DNA from: Ferruginibacter paludis
Lineage (GTDB): Bacteria; Bacteroidota; Bacteroidia; Chitinophagales; Chitinophagaceae
NCBI RefSeq assembly: GCF_030409685.1
Contig: NZ_JAUFQJ010000024.1
Coordinates: forward strand, 124,001-188,000
Direction: 5' to 3'
Length of the DNA stretch: 64,000 bases
The notes under the pieces are model-generated. The model saw nothing but the letters and a program-made list of their open reading frames with translations, made no database searches and was not told the origin of the DNA. Each line of letters begins with the position of its first letter. Within the stretch, counting starts at the first letter, position 1. A program made the position numbers and the translations under genes. This document shows, piece after piece, positions 26,080 to 34,638 of this stretch.

Positions 26080-27224
26080 TGGCAATATTTAGAAAAGTGC
26101 ATGTGGATATCTGGCGTGATGCGTTCTTTGAAAGCCTAACTCCGGAGCAGAAATTTTTCTTCATTTACCTGCTCACTAATAGTAAAACAACGCAGTGTGG
26201 AATATATGAAATCACTGTCAGGCAAATAAGTTTTGATACTGGTTACAATGAAGACACAGTTCAAAAGCTATTGGATTTTTTCATTAAGTGCGACAAGGTA
26301 TTTTATTCGTCTACTTCGAAAGAAATAGCTATAAAAAATTGGAAAAAGTACAATGACAGTACTAGCCCAAAGGTAAAAGCATGCGTATTTAAAGAGTTAA
26401 AATTGGTGAAAGATAAAGTATGTATACAGTATGTGAACACTATTAATACTATATCGCAAGAAGAAGAAGACCAAGAAGAAGACCAAGACCAAGAAGGAGA
26501 AAAGAGAGGGGCAAATGAATTGCCCCCACCAAATCCACCTTTAACTACACCTTTAAGTGAACAGCCATTAATATCTGTTCAACTGGTGCCGGCACAAAAA
26601 AAGAATGCCCGCGCCGAAAAATTTATTCCACCCACGCAGGAAGAAGCCGCTGATTTCTTTGTAAAAATTATCGGCAGCCCCAAAAAGCCAGGATGCTGGC
26701 CGTCGCAAAAGTGCCAGGAGCAGGCCGGTATTTTTTTCAACCATTACAATGCCAATGGCTGGAAACAAAGCAACGGTTTAAAGCTAGTAGACTGGCATAG
26801 TGCAGCAAATAACTGGGTCACCCGGGAGCGGTCCGGCAACTTTACCCCGGCCAGTGCTCCAGCTGCAGAACCTGCCGCTGCGGTAAGCATTCGAACCGGC
26901 GCCAAAGATGAAAGGGAAATCAACTATCTGTATGAACGCTGGTGCGAAGATGAAACTAAAGTAACGGTGCTGGGGCTGGATGCCCTACAGTACGATTATC
27001 TGAAACGTTGCGGCCGCATACAGTTTACCAATGAAGATTTTGCTATAGCTGCTGCCAAAGCAAAAAAGTACCTGGCAGAACACGCTGTAAAAGATTCGGA
27101 TAAAGAAGAAACGGTCCAAAAGTTTAAAAAGCGGTTTGGTATACTGCACTTTTTTGCACAAATGAAAGCGGAAGGAACAGAGACAATTTTTTCTGATCAA
27201 AGTAAGTGTGCTGTGCAGCAGTGA
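26079..27224 (+). CDS. DnaD-like phage replication protein
   Basis: A 381-residue protein. The first 120 residues (FRKVHVDIWRDAFFESLTPEQKFFFIYLLTN through KNWKKYN) match the winged-helix N-terminus of DnaD-like and replisome-organiser proteins of phages and mobile elements. An acidic, low-complexity hinge (EEEDQEEDQDQEGE) and a Pro-rich linker follow. The C-terminal part (SIRTGAKDEREINYLYERWCEDETKVTVLG onward) is helical and may bind a helicase. It probably starts replication of the excised element by recruiting the host replicative helicase; no helicase gene was seen in the element. Confidence 0.72.
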   Translation: MAIFRKVHVDIWRDAFFESLTPEQKFFFIYLLTNSKTTQCGIYEITVRQISFDTGYNEDTVQKLLDFFIKCDKVFYSSTSKEIAIKNWKKYNDSTSPKVKACVFKELKLVKDKVCIQYVNTINTISQEEEDQEEDQDQEGEKRGANELPPPNPPLTTPLSEQPLISVQLVPAQKKNARAEKFIPPTQEEAADFFVKIIGSPKKPGCWPSQKCQEQAGIFFNHYNANGWKQSNGLKLVDWHSAANNWVTRERSGNFTPASAPAAEPAAAVSIRTGAKDEREINYLYERWCEDETKVTVLGLDALQYDYLKRCGRIQFTNEDFAIAAAKAKKYLAEHAVKDSDKEETVQKFKKRFGILHFFAQMKAEGTETIFSDQSKCAVQQ

Positions 27225-27279
27225 TCAATGCTGAAAGTACTGATGAAAGCAAATTTTTTAATAATCATAAATTATCAAA

Positions 27280-27852
27280 ATGTTACAACAACCAACAAAA
27301 AAGAAAGCTATTACGAAATATAGCAAGCTGTTAAGCGATGGCAAAACCAATGAAGAAATTGCCAAATTGATGGATGAAGAAGAATTTACTACGGAAGAGC
27401 AGGCTGAAATATTTGCAGGTATATCAGATGCTATTGAATCTGGCAAAAACAAACTGACAGATGACACAAAAATATTTGATCCAGCTAATCCCAATGCCAT
27501 TATTAAAAATGATATTGACTATGCTAACCTCGTTGGTCCCGAATTCAAGAGATACCTTGATTTACTTGAAAGTCTGGATCCTGAAAGGGGGCACGGACCG
27601 CATACCGGGCATTGCTTCCAGTTTGAATTATACCGGGCAAAACCTATAAGAAAGGTAAGGTTTGAAGGTATGGAAGGTAGCCCAATGGATTTTATAGGAA
27701 TCATGTTAAAAACAATGGGCGAAAGAGACAGGTTTGAGCCGCCTATTGTAACAACCAGCATTACTATCAGAACCGCCCGTGAACTCAATTCGCAAATAGT
27801 AAATGCACATGGAATTGCTGGCCATGGAACCTACTACTTACTTAAAAAATAA
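27280..27852 (+). CDS. Uncharacterised element protein with FKRY/GxGTYYLL domain
   Basis: A 190-residue soluble protein. Residues 1-70 are charged and helical (TNEEIAKLMDEEEFTTEEQAEIF). From about residue 84 it shares a domain with the next gene: DYANLVGPEFKRYLDLLESL at its start and GIAGHGTYYLLKK at its end. No catalytic motif is visible. It lies between the replication protein and the tape measure gene, where tail or head accessory genes are common in phages, but no function can be assigned. Confidence 0.72.
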   Translation: MLQQPTKKKAITKYSKLLSDGKTNEEIAKLMDEEEFTTEEQAEIFAGISDAIESGKNKLTDDTKIFDPANPNAIIKNDIDYANLVGPEFKRYLDLLESLDPERGHGPHTGHCFQFELYRAKPIRKVRFEGMEGSPMDFIGIMLKTMGERDRFEPPIVTTSITIRTARELNSQIVNAHGIAGHGTYYLLKK

Positions 27853-27891
27853 TCCAGATCATAACAAATTCAATTACAAATAAACAAAATC

Positions 27892-28236
27892 ATGAAAAAA
27901 GAAACTGGTGAATCAATACAACTCAACAAAGGTTTGAATATTGATTTTAATTACAGCCGATTAGACGGCGCTGAATTTAAGCGATACAAGGACAGTCTCA
28001 CACAATTATCTGTAGCTGCCCCTTTGTCAAAACACAATTTCGCTTTGTTTTCTGCAGCGCCGGCGTGGAAAAATGAAATTGGGAAAGGCAGGGTACATGG
28101 CGTCGTAATTGTTGCAAGTGGTTTTATTAAAAACGAAACAGTTGCGATACAGGAAGCGTTAAACCATAACGCCAAAATTGGGAAAGCGGAAAGCATTGCC
28201 GGCCAGGGAACGTATTATTTACTTTTAAAAAGTTGA
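27892..28236 (+). CDS. Uncharacterised element protein, shorter paralogue of the preceding gene
   Basis: A 114-residue protein 39 nt after its paralogue. It keeps the shared start (NYSRLDGAEFKRYKDSL) and end (SIAGQGTYYLLLKS) but lacks the N-terminal helical extension. The middle is beta-prone (GVVIVASGFIKNETVAIQEAL). The conserved ends in two neighbouring genes point to an old tandem duplication and perhaps a hetero-oligomer. Function unknown. Confidence 0.72.
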   Translation: MKKETGESIQLNKGLNIDFNYSRLDGAEFKRYKDSLTQLSVAAPLSKHNFALFSAAPAWKNEIGKGRVHGVVIVASGFIKNETVAIQEALNHNAKIGKAESIAGQGTYYLLLKS

Positions 28237-28238
28237 TA

Positions 28239-28634
28239 ATGGCTATTTCAAAACAACAATTGATTAACTGGATTCCAAAGCAGCATAAAGCCCTATTTTC
28301 TGATGAAGATTTATATCTGCTTATTTCAAACGATTTAAGTTTTGAGGAAACTAATGCAGGTATAATAGTTAGCCAAAATGGAAAGGAAATAAGAAACGAA
28401 AAAACTTATAATCCAGTGTTGCCGGAAGAAGCTATTAAAAGTTATTTCCAACAACGCAAATGGCTTTCTGCAACCGGCAATGAAAGTGAAGGCACTAATC
28501 ACATAAAAACATTAAGTCAGTTTGAGGATAAATGGATAAAAGATAATCCTGGTAAAAATATGGTTTCGCCTGAGTTTGACAATGCATTGCAAGATCACAC
28601 AAACAAGATTGAAAATTTCGATTGGCACGGCTAA
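28239..28634 (+). CDS. Uncharacterised small element protein
   Basis: With the ATG at 28239 it encodes 131 residues (MAISKQQLINWIPKQHKALFSDEDLYLL...); a TTG two codons upstream is less likely. It starts 2 nt after the previous stop. It is acidic and mostly helical with WLSATGNESEG in the middle, and ends NKIENFDWHG. No known domain recognised. Size and place upstream of a tape measure gene would suit a tail assembly accessory protein, but nothing in the sequence proves this. Confidence 0.65.
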   Translation: MAISKQQLINWIPKQHKALFSDEDLYLLISNDLSFEETNAGIIVSQNGKEIRNEKTYNPVLPEEAIKSYFQQRKWLSATGNESEGTNHIKTLSQFEDKWIKDNPGKNMVSPEFDNALQDHTNKIENFDWHG

Positions 28635-28679
28635 TTTAGTTACCGGTGGTGAACGGGATTAAATAAGATGCATAGTTAG

Positions 28680-28715
28680 AAAGTCCAGCGGGGCTTAAAC
28701 GTGCCCCCTGGCTTT
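28680..28715. promoter_or_regulatory. Strong GC-rich hairpin between two element genes
   Basis: AAAG-T-CCAG-C-GGGGC pairs with GCCCC-CTGG-CTTT across an 8-nt loop, with two single-base bulges. It stands out in this AT-rich element. The weak T-tract (CTTTAG) makes it a poor terminator; it may protect or process the polycistronic mRNA, or reduce readthrough, between the 28239 and 28743 genes. Confidence 0.5.
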
Positions 28716-28742
28716 AGACTAAAATTAAAGGAAGAAATTGAA

Positions 28743-29015
28743 ATGAACAGACTGGAAAAAATAGGGATGCTAAAAGAACTACAGGCCGGTATAATTACTG
28801 TAGAAGATTTTAAACCAAAGGTTTTTTCAATCCATATGTCAAGTCCTAATATGGATAGCGTGCGCTTTATTAATGGTCGGGAGGTTGATCACGAAACCTA
28901 CATGCGAGAAATTACAAAAGCCTCTGAAACAGATTCAGAATTTACCACGGATATACGCATTGATGGTGTGACGCTGGAAGATCGCTTCAAAAAACTTAAA
29001 AAGGCTTATGAATAA
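28743..29015 (+). CDS. Small element protein with MNRLEKI N-terminal motif
   Basis: The ATG at 28743 gives 90 residues and is supported by a purine-rich AAAGGAAG just upstream, and by the paralogue at 33525, which starts with the same MNRLEKI. The shared N-terminus has the form MNRLEKIxxLKxLxAGxIxxED; the rest (FSIHMSSPNMDSVRFINGREVD) is only loosely similar. The stop overlaps the start of the next gene by 8 nt. Function unknown; the paired occurrence suggests a structural or docking peptide used twice by the element. Confidence 0.72.
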   Translation: MNRLEKIGMLKELQAGIITVEDFKPKVFSIHMSSPNMDSVRFINGREVDHETYMREITKASETDSEFTTDIRIDGVTLEDRFKKLKKAYE

Positions 29016-29727
29016 TTGTAAGAAAACAATTCTAGCATATTGGAATAAGCTTCGCCTTTTGGTAGGGATTACCCAGGAAGTTAGAATAATAACGACTAAA
29101 CAAAAAAACTTGCTGGAAGCCAGGTATTATAAAAGTTGCAGCGAATTACCACTAGATTTATTCATTATGCTTTTTAATGGATGCTATAATGTATTAATCA
29201 TTTCTGGAAAGCCAACAAAGCAGCAAATTGAGCAGGCAAGTTTAGAAATTTTAAAAGAGTACAACGAATTAAACGCAAATAATGAAATGTTGTGCTTGAT
29301 CAGGATGCAAAGAGATTTAGCATTTACTAATGATATTATAATAAATACTCAACATGCTTTGTATTTACACATAATGCAACCTTGTAAACAGAACATAGTA
29401 GTGTTAGAAAATTATGGATTTGAATTGACATATCCTGTGGATAACCCTGATACAAGCATTGCACAGATTCGAACAATACTTAGTGAGTTGTCAATTTTAA
29501 TAGAAAGTCACAAACTGATGGAAAAAGAGTTTCAAGAATTTTGTGCAAGTTCTAAAGATGATAAAGTTGATGCAAAATATTTTATGCGCATGCTTACCAG
29601 GCTTTCAAAACATAGGGGCAAAATAATTGCATCTTCAGATATAACGGTCCGGCAATTCTGTATGATGTTGGAGGAATATTTAAAAGAACTTGTTAACAAT
29701 AAAAAAGCACTAGACTATGCCAGTTAA
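29008..29727 (+). CDS. Uncharacterised helical protein upstream of the tape measure gene
   Basis: A 239-residue, largely alpha-helical protein without signal peptide or membrane segment (LPLDLFIMLFNGCYNVLII, EQASLEILKEYNELNANNEM, KYFMRMLTRLSKHRGKIIASSD). It overlaps the preceding gene by 8 nt and the tape measure gene by 11 nt. The tight coupling suggests a protein made in step with the tape measure, such as a tail chaperone, but no motif supports that beyond position. Confidence 0.7.
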   Translation: MNNCKKTILAYWNKLRLLVGITQEVRIITTKQKNLLEARYYKSCSELPLDLFIMLFNGCYNVLIISGKPTKQQIEQASLEILKEYNELNANNEMLCLIRMQRDLAFTNDIIINTQHALYLHIMQPCKQNIVVLENYGFELTYPVDNPDTSIAQIRTILSELSILIESHKLMEKEFQEFCASSKDDKVDAKYFMRMLTRLSKHRGKIIASSDITVRQFCMMLEEYLKELVNNKKALDYAS

Positions 29728-32700
29728 AGGAAAAATATCAGAGTATTTTGATTTTGATAATCTTAACGAAGAAAAGAAAAAAGTTAAGGACGTAATTGCT
29801 GAATTTATTGCCGATATCAATAAAGGCGCAAATATTAAAATAAGTTTGGAAGGGGCTACTAAAGCCGGTGATATTGCAAAGGGGTATGATAATATGGCGG
29901 CCGCTGCCCAACGGGCAACAGCCGCATCGCAACAGGTTGCTGAATCACAAAAAAAGATTGCCGCCATAGTTACAAAGGCAGATATTGAAAGCCGCGTTGC
30001 CAAACAGGAATTAACCGCATCACTAAAACAGGAAGTGATTGCAACCAAAGCAGCAGAAGGATCTTACAACCTGTTAAATGCACAGTTAAAAACATTGTCA
30101 GCGCAATACCGGGCGCTAAGTGCTGCTGAAAGAGATTCCGCAGCGGGTAAAGATTTACAAAAAGATATTCTGGAAAAAAATACGCAGTTAAAAGCCCTGG
30201 ATGAAAGCATGGGGAACCACCAACGTAATGTGGGTAATTATTCCAGTGCCTTAACTGGTTACGCCAATACGCTCCGTGGCTTGCGTGGTCCTACAAAATT
30301 ATTAGGGGAAGCATTGGGCATAGGCGCACAGGAAGCTGATCAGTTCAGATTGGTTATTGAGCATGCCATACAAGGTTTAGCAGCTTTTTTTCGTGGTAAA
30401 GAAGCTAAAGCGGCCGCTGACACTGGTGCTGCTGCTGCTGCAACAGCCGATACTATTGCCACTGAGGCAAACAATGTTGCTACTGCACAAAATACAGCAA
30501 CTACAGCAACCAACGCAACTACAACAGCTGCAGGTGCTGTTGTAGTTGAAGGGGCAGCCGTTGCACAAACTGAATTGGCTGTTGCTACTGCTGCCAGCAG
30601 TGGCGCTATGCGGATATTTAAAATTGCTGTTGCCAGTACTGGTATTGGCCTATTGCTGGTAGGTATAGGTTACCTGGTATACAAAATTATTGAGTACCGC
30701 AAGCAAATGGAAGAAGCAAATGCTATTACAAAATTGTTTGCTGAAGTAAATGCGGATGCTGCAAAAGAAGCGGGAAAAGAAGTGGGCTCTTTAAAAGTAG
30801 TACGGGCCGAAATTGAGAATACTACCATATCAATGGAAAAACGCCTGCAGGCAATTAAGAATTTAAAAGATGAGTACCCGGAACTATTAAAAAATACAAC
30901 AGATGAAGCTTTACTGCAGGGTAAAGCTGCTGCTGCTTATGACTTGGTTGCAGCATCCATTTTAAAGAAAGCCCAGGCACAGGCAGCTGAAGCAAAAATA
31001 CAAGAACTGGTATCTGCTAATCTGGATATCATGCTAAAAAATGATGCAAAAGCAGATGAAGTAAATAAAAAAATTCGCAATGCAAAGGATGATCAGGCAA
31101 TAGCATCAGGTGGCAGTGCTGGCCTCGGTGGTAATTTTGGAGGTGTAAGCAAGCAGGCAAAACAAAAAGCTTACCTGGAGGAATACAACGATCAAAAAGC
31201 CCAAAACGAAAAACTGGTACAGCTTAACAATGATAAAATAAATGCTTTATTAAAACTAGCGGCTGTAAGCGAAAATATTGAAACTGATAAAACTAAAAAA
31301 GAAAAGACTGTTGCTGTTACGAAGGAATCATTAAAAGAATTACTGGATGCAAAATATGAATCTGATAAAATTGATTTGCAGCGACAAATAAAATTGCTTG
31401 ATGAGGAAGAAAAAAATGATAAAAATAGTTATGAAAAAAGAATCAGTTTCTTAAACCAGGCTTCTACTGCAAAGCTGGCTTTAATTGATCTTGAAGAAAA
31501 GCAGGAACTTAAAAAAAATGCTGAAAAGGAAGTAGCACTGCAGGATAATTTAAAAAAGTCAAAGGGAACTGAACGCAATAATATTTTAAGGGATTTGCAA
31601 AATACAGAAGCTGAACGTACTATTATTCAGAAAAAGGCTGCCAATGAACGGTTAAATGTTTTTGATGAAAATGAAAAGCAGTTTAATGATTTGGCCAAGC
31701 ATGCCAACGAAGATTATTTAAAAGGGCAAAAGTCTAAATATGAACGGGCTTTGCAACTTATAGAAGATGCGGGCCATAATCAAAAAGCAGCACTTGATAA
31801 GCAGTATTCTGAAGCCGGAGCCGGTTTGCAGGCCCGTTATGATGCGGGTGAAATATCACTTAAAAACTTCAACAAGAAAAAGGCAGATTTAGATTTTGCT
31901 TATGGCGTGGAATCATTGAAAATTGAAATTGATACTGCAAAAAAGAAGTTAGCTGTAAATGCTCTTTTACCGGTAGATAAGGCAAAAGCTTTGGAATCAC
32001 TGGCCGCACTTGAAAAGAAATTACAGGATGATATTTTAGCGCATACAAAAAAGACAGAGGCAGAAAAACTTGCTGCCATGACAAAAACATTAAATGAAGT
32101 ACAAAAAACTGCAACAGACGTTTTTGCACTAATTGATGGCTTGTTAAATGCCCAGGAGATCGCACAAAAAAACAGATTAAAAGATCAATCTGATGCTGCT
32201 GAAAAAAAGGCCGCCAGGGATATTGAAATTGTCAATGCAAGCACATTAAGCGAACAAGATAAGGCTGCTAAAATTACGGTAATTAATGCACGGCTGGCAG
32301 CTCAAAAGCAGCAAATAGCTTTAAAAGAAAAAGCTGCTGAGTTGGAACGGTTAAAATTCCAAAAAGCCCAAACTATTTTTAATATTATCCTCACAACCAC
32401 TTTGGCTGTAATAAAAGCATATAGCGAAGGCGATCCTTTTACAAAGGTTGCCAGGGCAATATTGGCGGGCGCAGCTGGTGCGGCTCAGTTGGCAATTGCA
32501 ATTGCAACGCCAATACCCAAGTACAAACATGGTACAAACTTTCACCCGGGCGGCCCCGCTATATTAGGTGATGGTTTTAAAAAAGAGTTGTGGCAGGCCC
32601 CGGATGGAACCAGCGGTGTATCTCCCGATAAACCAACACTGATGAATTTGCCCGCCGGGACAAAGGTATTTCCGGATGCCAATAAACTGGACCGTACTAT

Positions 32701-32926
32701 GATGGCAAAGGTCGCAGCTCAGCATTTAGCTACGGTACCACGGGTTAATGAAAAAGACGGTATTACAATGGATGGCCTTGATAAAACAATGCATCTTGGT
32801 TTTACATCTGTTGTAAATGCAGTAAAAAATCAACCAAGAATAAAAATTAATGGCCGTTCTGGCTATGATATAATGTTTCAAAATGGAAATACGGAAGTGA
32901 AATATTTAAATGATAATCTTCACTAA
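29717..32926 (+). CDS. Phage tail tape measure protein
   Basis: A 1069-residue protein. The N-terminal half is coiled coil and Ala-rich (AAAAQRATAASQQVAESQ, LKTLSAQYRALSAAERDS, MGNHQRNVGNYSSAL), the signature of Bacteroidota tape measure proteins. An Ala/Thr run covers about residues 232-291, with one hydrophobic segment near 300-325 (VASTGIGLLLVGIGYLVYKII) and more coiled coil to about 880. The C-terminus KYKHGTNFHPGGPAILGDG and NLPAGTKVFPDANKLD is also family-typical. Tape measure proteins set tail length, roughly 1.5 angstrom per residue, which here would be about 160 nm. It is the element's longest gene, yet no tail tube or baseplate gene is nearby. Confidence 0.9.
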   Translation: MPVKGKISEYFDFDNLNEEKKKVKDVIAEFIADINKGANIKISLEGATKAGDIAKGYDNMAAAAQRATAASQQVAESQKKIAAIVTKADIESRVAKQELTASLKQEVIATKAAEGSYNLLNAQLKTLSAQYRALSAAERDSAAGKDLQKDILEKNTQLKALDESMGNHQRNVGNYSSALTGYANTLRGLRGPTKLLGEALGIGAQEADQFRLVIEHAIQGLAAFFRGKEAKAAADTGAAAAATADTIATEANNVATAQNTATTATNATTTAAGAVVVEGAAVAQTELAVATAASSGAMRIFKIAVASTGIGLLLVGIGYLVYKIIEYRKQMEEANAITKLFAEVNADAAKEAGKEVGSLKVVRAEIENTTISMEKRLQAIKNLKDEYPELLKNTTDEALLQGKAAAAYDLVAASILKKAQAQAAEAKIQELVSANLDIMLKNDAKADEVNKKIRNAKDDQAIASGGSAGLGGNFGGVSKQAKQKAYLEEYNDQKAQNEKLVQLNNDKINALLKLAAVSENIETDKTKKEKTVAVTKESLKELLDAKYESDKIDLQRQIKLLDEEEKNDKNSYEKRISFLNQASTAKLALIDLEEKQELKKNAEKEVALQDNLKKSKGTERNNILRDLQNTEAERTIIQKKAANERLNVFDENEKQFNDLAKHANEDYLKGQKSKYERALQLIEDAGHNQKAALDKQYSEAGAGLQARYDAGEISLKNFNKKKADLDFAYGVESLKIEIDTAKKKLAVNALLPVDKAKALESLAALEKKLQDDILAHTKKTEAEKLAAMTKTLNEVQKTATDVFALIDGLLNAQEIAQKNRLKDQSDAAEKKAARDIEIVNASTLSEQDKAAKITVINARLAAQKQQIALKEKAAELERLKFQKAQTIFNIILTTTLAVIKAYSEGDPFTKVARAILAGAAGAAQLAIAIATPIPKYKHGTNFHPGGPAILGDGFKKELWQAPDGTSGVSPDKPTLMNLPAGTKVFPDANKLDRTMMAKVAAQHLATVPRVNEKDGITMDGLDKTMHLGFTSVVNAVKNQPRIKINGRSGYDIMFQNGNTEVKYLNDNLH

Positions 32927-32994
32927 GTAATAAACTGAATTGATCACCATAAATCAATTAGCAGTAAACCAGGTAATAATTAAATGAAAAGTCA

Positions 32995-33528
32995 ATGCCC
33001 CAAAATTTAGAAGAATCGAAATCAGATGAAAATAAAGGTGGTGCTCCAACAAAGTACAAAAAGGAGTATGCAAGTCAGGCATATAAACTTTGTCTCCTGG
33101 GCTTTACAGACAAAGACCTGGCTTTTTACTTTGGCGTTGATGAACAAACCATAACCAATTGGAAAAAACAAAAACCGGGGTTTTTCGGGTCAGTCATGGC
33201 AGGTAAGCAAATCGCTGATGCAACCATCGCTGAAAGTTTCTTTAAAAGGGCAAAGGGGTATGATTACGATGAGATTACTTATGAGAAGGTAGATAGCAAA
33301 CAAAACCTTGAAATTACCACAGATGGTCAAATAAAGGCTGAAGATACTTTTAAGAAAAAAATTGTTACAAAACATTTACCACCGGACGCCGGGGCCGCCA
33401 TGAACTGGTTAAAAAATCGACAAAAGGAACTTTGGAGAGATAAGCAAGTAATTGAACTGGATTTTGATGCATTGACAGAGCAGCAGCTTGATACCATTAT
33501 CGAACGTTTAAAGAAATCCGGATCATGA
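32995..33528 (+). CDS. Small-terminase-like phage protein
   Basis: A 177-residue protein. GAPTKYKKEYASQAYKLCLLGFTDKDLAFYFGVDEQTITNWKKQKPGFFGSV is an HTH domain used by many phage small terminase subunits; the C-terminal KHLPPDAGAAMNWLKNRQKELWRDKQ is characteristic of the same group. Small terminases bind the phage packaging site and hand DNA to the large ATPase subunit. No large terminase was recognised in the element, so it may serve a helper phage's machine or be a remnant. The next gene overlaps its end by 4 nt (ATGA). Confidence 0.8.
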   Translation: MPQNLEESKSDENKGGAPTKYKKEYASQAYKLCLLGFTDKDLAFYFGVDEQTITNWKKQKPGFFGSVMAGKQIADATIAESFFKRAKGYDYDEITYEKVDSKQNLEITTDGQIKAEDTFKKKIVTKHLPPDAGAAMNWLKNRQKELWRDKQVIELDFDALTEQQLDTIIERLKKSGS

Positions 33529-33764
33529 ACCGCCTGGAAAAAATAAAACTGCTGAAAGCTTTGTCAGCCGGGCAAATAAAACTGGAAGATATTTTCCCGA
33601 AACATTACAGGATTTATATCCATGGATCAAAGCCTACCGAATTTTTTATTAATGATAAACCTGTTGAACCAGCATACTTTTATTCTTCACTCAGTATTAC
33701 TTCGAACGGATTCAAAGAGATGAAAGCAGTAGTTCGAAATAGGTCAGAACCTGATAAAACCTGA
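33525..33764 (+). CDS. Small element protein with MNRLEKI motif (second copy)
   Basis: A 79-residue protein overlapping the small-terminase-like gene by 4 nt. Its start MNRLEKIKLLKALSAGQIKLEDIFPKHYRIYIHG matches the 28743 product at about half of the first 30 positions; the remainder differs (FFINDKPVEPAYF against RFINGREVDHETY, still similar). The DNA of the two copies differs at many codons, so the duplication is old. No function can be assigned. Confidence 0.7.
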   Translation: MNRLEKIKLLKALSAGQIKLEDIFPKHYRIYIHGSKPTEFFINDKPVEPAYFYSSLSITSNGFKEMKAVVRNRSEPDKT

Positions 33765-33786
33765 TAAAAAGGATGAATTGAAATGA

Positions 33787-34008
33787 TCACTTTTTCTTTT
33801 TGGCAGCTTTAGCAGCCTTATTTTTAAAAGCTTCCACTGTATAGCCATGCTTAATAAGCAATTCAGCAATGGCTCCAATCTTTAATTGACCACTTTTAAA
33901 TCTACTGAGATAAACCCGGTACTTGCTGCCGGCTGCGTCTTTTTCTTTAGCAATATTTTTAAATTCATCCGAATTTATTAATTCCGTAAATGCTTCTGTT
34001 AGTGTCAT
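33787..34008 (-). CDS. Small basic protein, candidate repressor
   Basis: A 73-residue protein on the minus strand, divergent from the 34140 gene. The middle (FKSGQLKIGAIAELLIKHGYTVEAF) could form an HTH, and the tail is very basic (KNKAAKAAKKKK), suiting DNA binding. It is the only rightful neighbour of two 20-bp repeated sites at 34039-34100, so it may be the repressor that binds them. Its own -7 box may be TACCTTTA, close before the start. Assignment as a repressor is inference. Confidence 0.65.
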   Translation of the reverse strand: MTLTEAFTELINSDEFKNIAKEKDAAGSKYRVYLSRFKSGQLKIGAIAELLIKHGYTVEAFKNKAAKAAKKKK

Positions 34009-34038
34009 AAACTAAAGGTAAAAAAAATAAATAAAAAA

Positions 34039-34100
34039 TGCTACATTTTGTTGCACTTATCAAATATTTAATTACTTTTGTGCTACATTTTGTTGCACTT
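34039..34100 (+). promoter_or_regulatory. Promoter bracketed by two identical 20-bp operator-like repeats
   Basis: TGCTACATTTTGTTGCACTT occurs at 34039-34058 and again, unchanged, at 34081-34100 (42 bp apart, about four helical turns). Each copy has an imperfect dyad, TGCTACA/TGTTGCA. Between them lies TACTTTTG (34073-34080), a TAnnTTTG -7 box; TTG at 34051-34053, 19 bp upstream and inside the first repeat, is the -33 box. A dimer on each repeat would cover the promoter from both sides. Confidence 0.72.
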
Positions 34101-34139
34101 CTCGTAACTATATTTATTAATAATCTAAAAACCATTGAA

Positions 34140-34622
34140 ATGAAAAAACAATCAGAATTAGAAGAAGAAATGAAAAACCTGGTCGCACAAATGGCAGATT
34201 TATTTGCAGCCAACTTTACAACAAAAAGCCTTGCAATCTGGCTTATCCGTATCGGTGATATGGTCAATGAAAACTCAAAAAAGGTAAATGATCAAAGTGA
34301 TGCAACTAGCTTTTTGTTTTCATTTACGAATTACCTTTTACCATCGTTGATTGAAGCAAAGTCGTTAGAAGAAAGCTTACAAGTAACCTTAAAAGAACTT
34401 CCAGAAGTTTTAAGTGCTAGCGGTGTAAATTCTTTAAAAGAAGCCATGGTACAAATTAATGCAGCTTTTTTAAATGTCTACAACGACAGGACTTATGCTC
34501 ACTTGGAAATATTGGAAATAATGGGGCAAATTGGCTGTTTTATGGCCCTTGTTGAATTGTATATTGACTATCATTACTGGCACCTTGAATTGTATAAAAT
34601 GCAAACTAAACAAGCAGCTTAA
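34140..34622 (+). CDS. Uncharacterised element protein under the repeated-operator promoter
   Basis: With the ATG at 34140 the product has 160 residues (MKKQSELEEEMKNLVAQMADLFAANF...). A longer frame to 34038 would translate the operator repeats into a repeated LHFVAL peptide and is rejected. The protein is helical and acidic, with no membrane segment or known domain; WHLELYKMQTKQAA ends it. As the first gene behind a repressed promoter it may be an early-induction gene of the element. Confidence 0.68.
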   Translation: MKKQSELEEEMKNLVAQMADLFAANFTTKSLAIWLIRIGDMVNENSKKVNDQSDATSFLFSFTNYLLPSLIEAKSLEESLQVTLKELPEVLSASGVNSLKEAMVQINAAFLNVYNDRTYAHLEILEIMGQIGCFMALVELYIDYHYWHLELYKMQTKQAA

Positions 34623-34638
34623 ACCAAAATGTATTTTT

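Noticed and set aside
34038..34139. N-terminal extension of the 34140 protein with repeated LHFVAL
   Set aside because: The repeat is the translation of the two operator copies; the promoter and the ATG at 34140 explain the DNA better.
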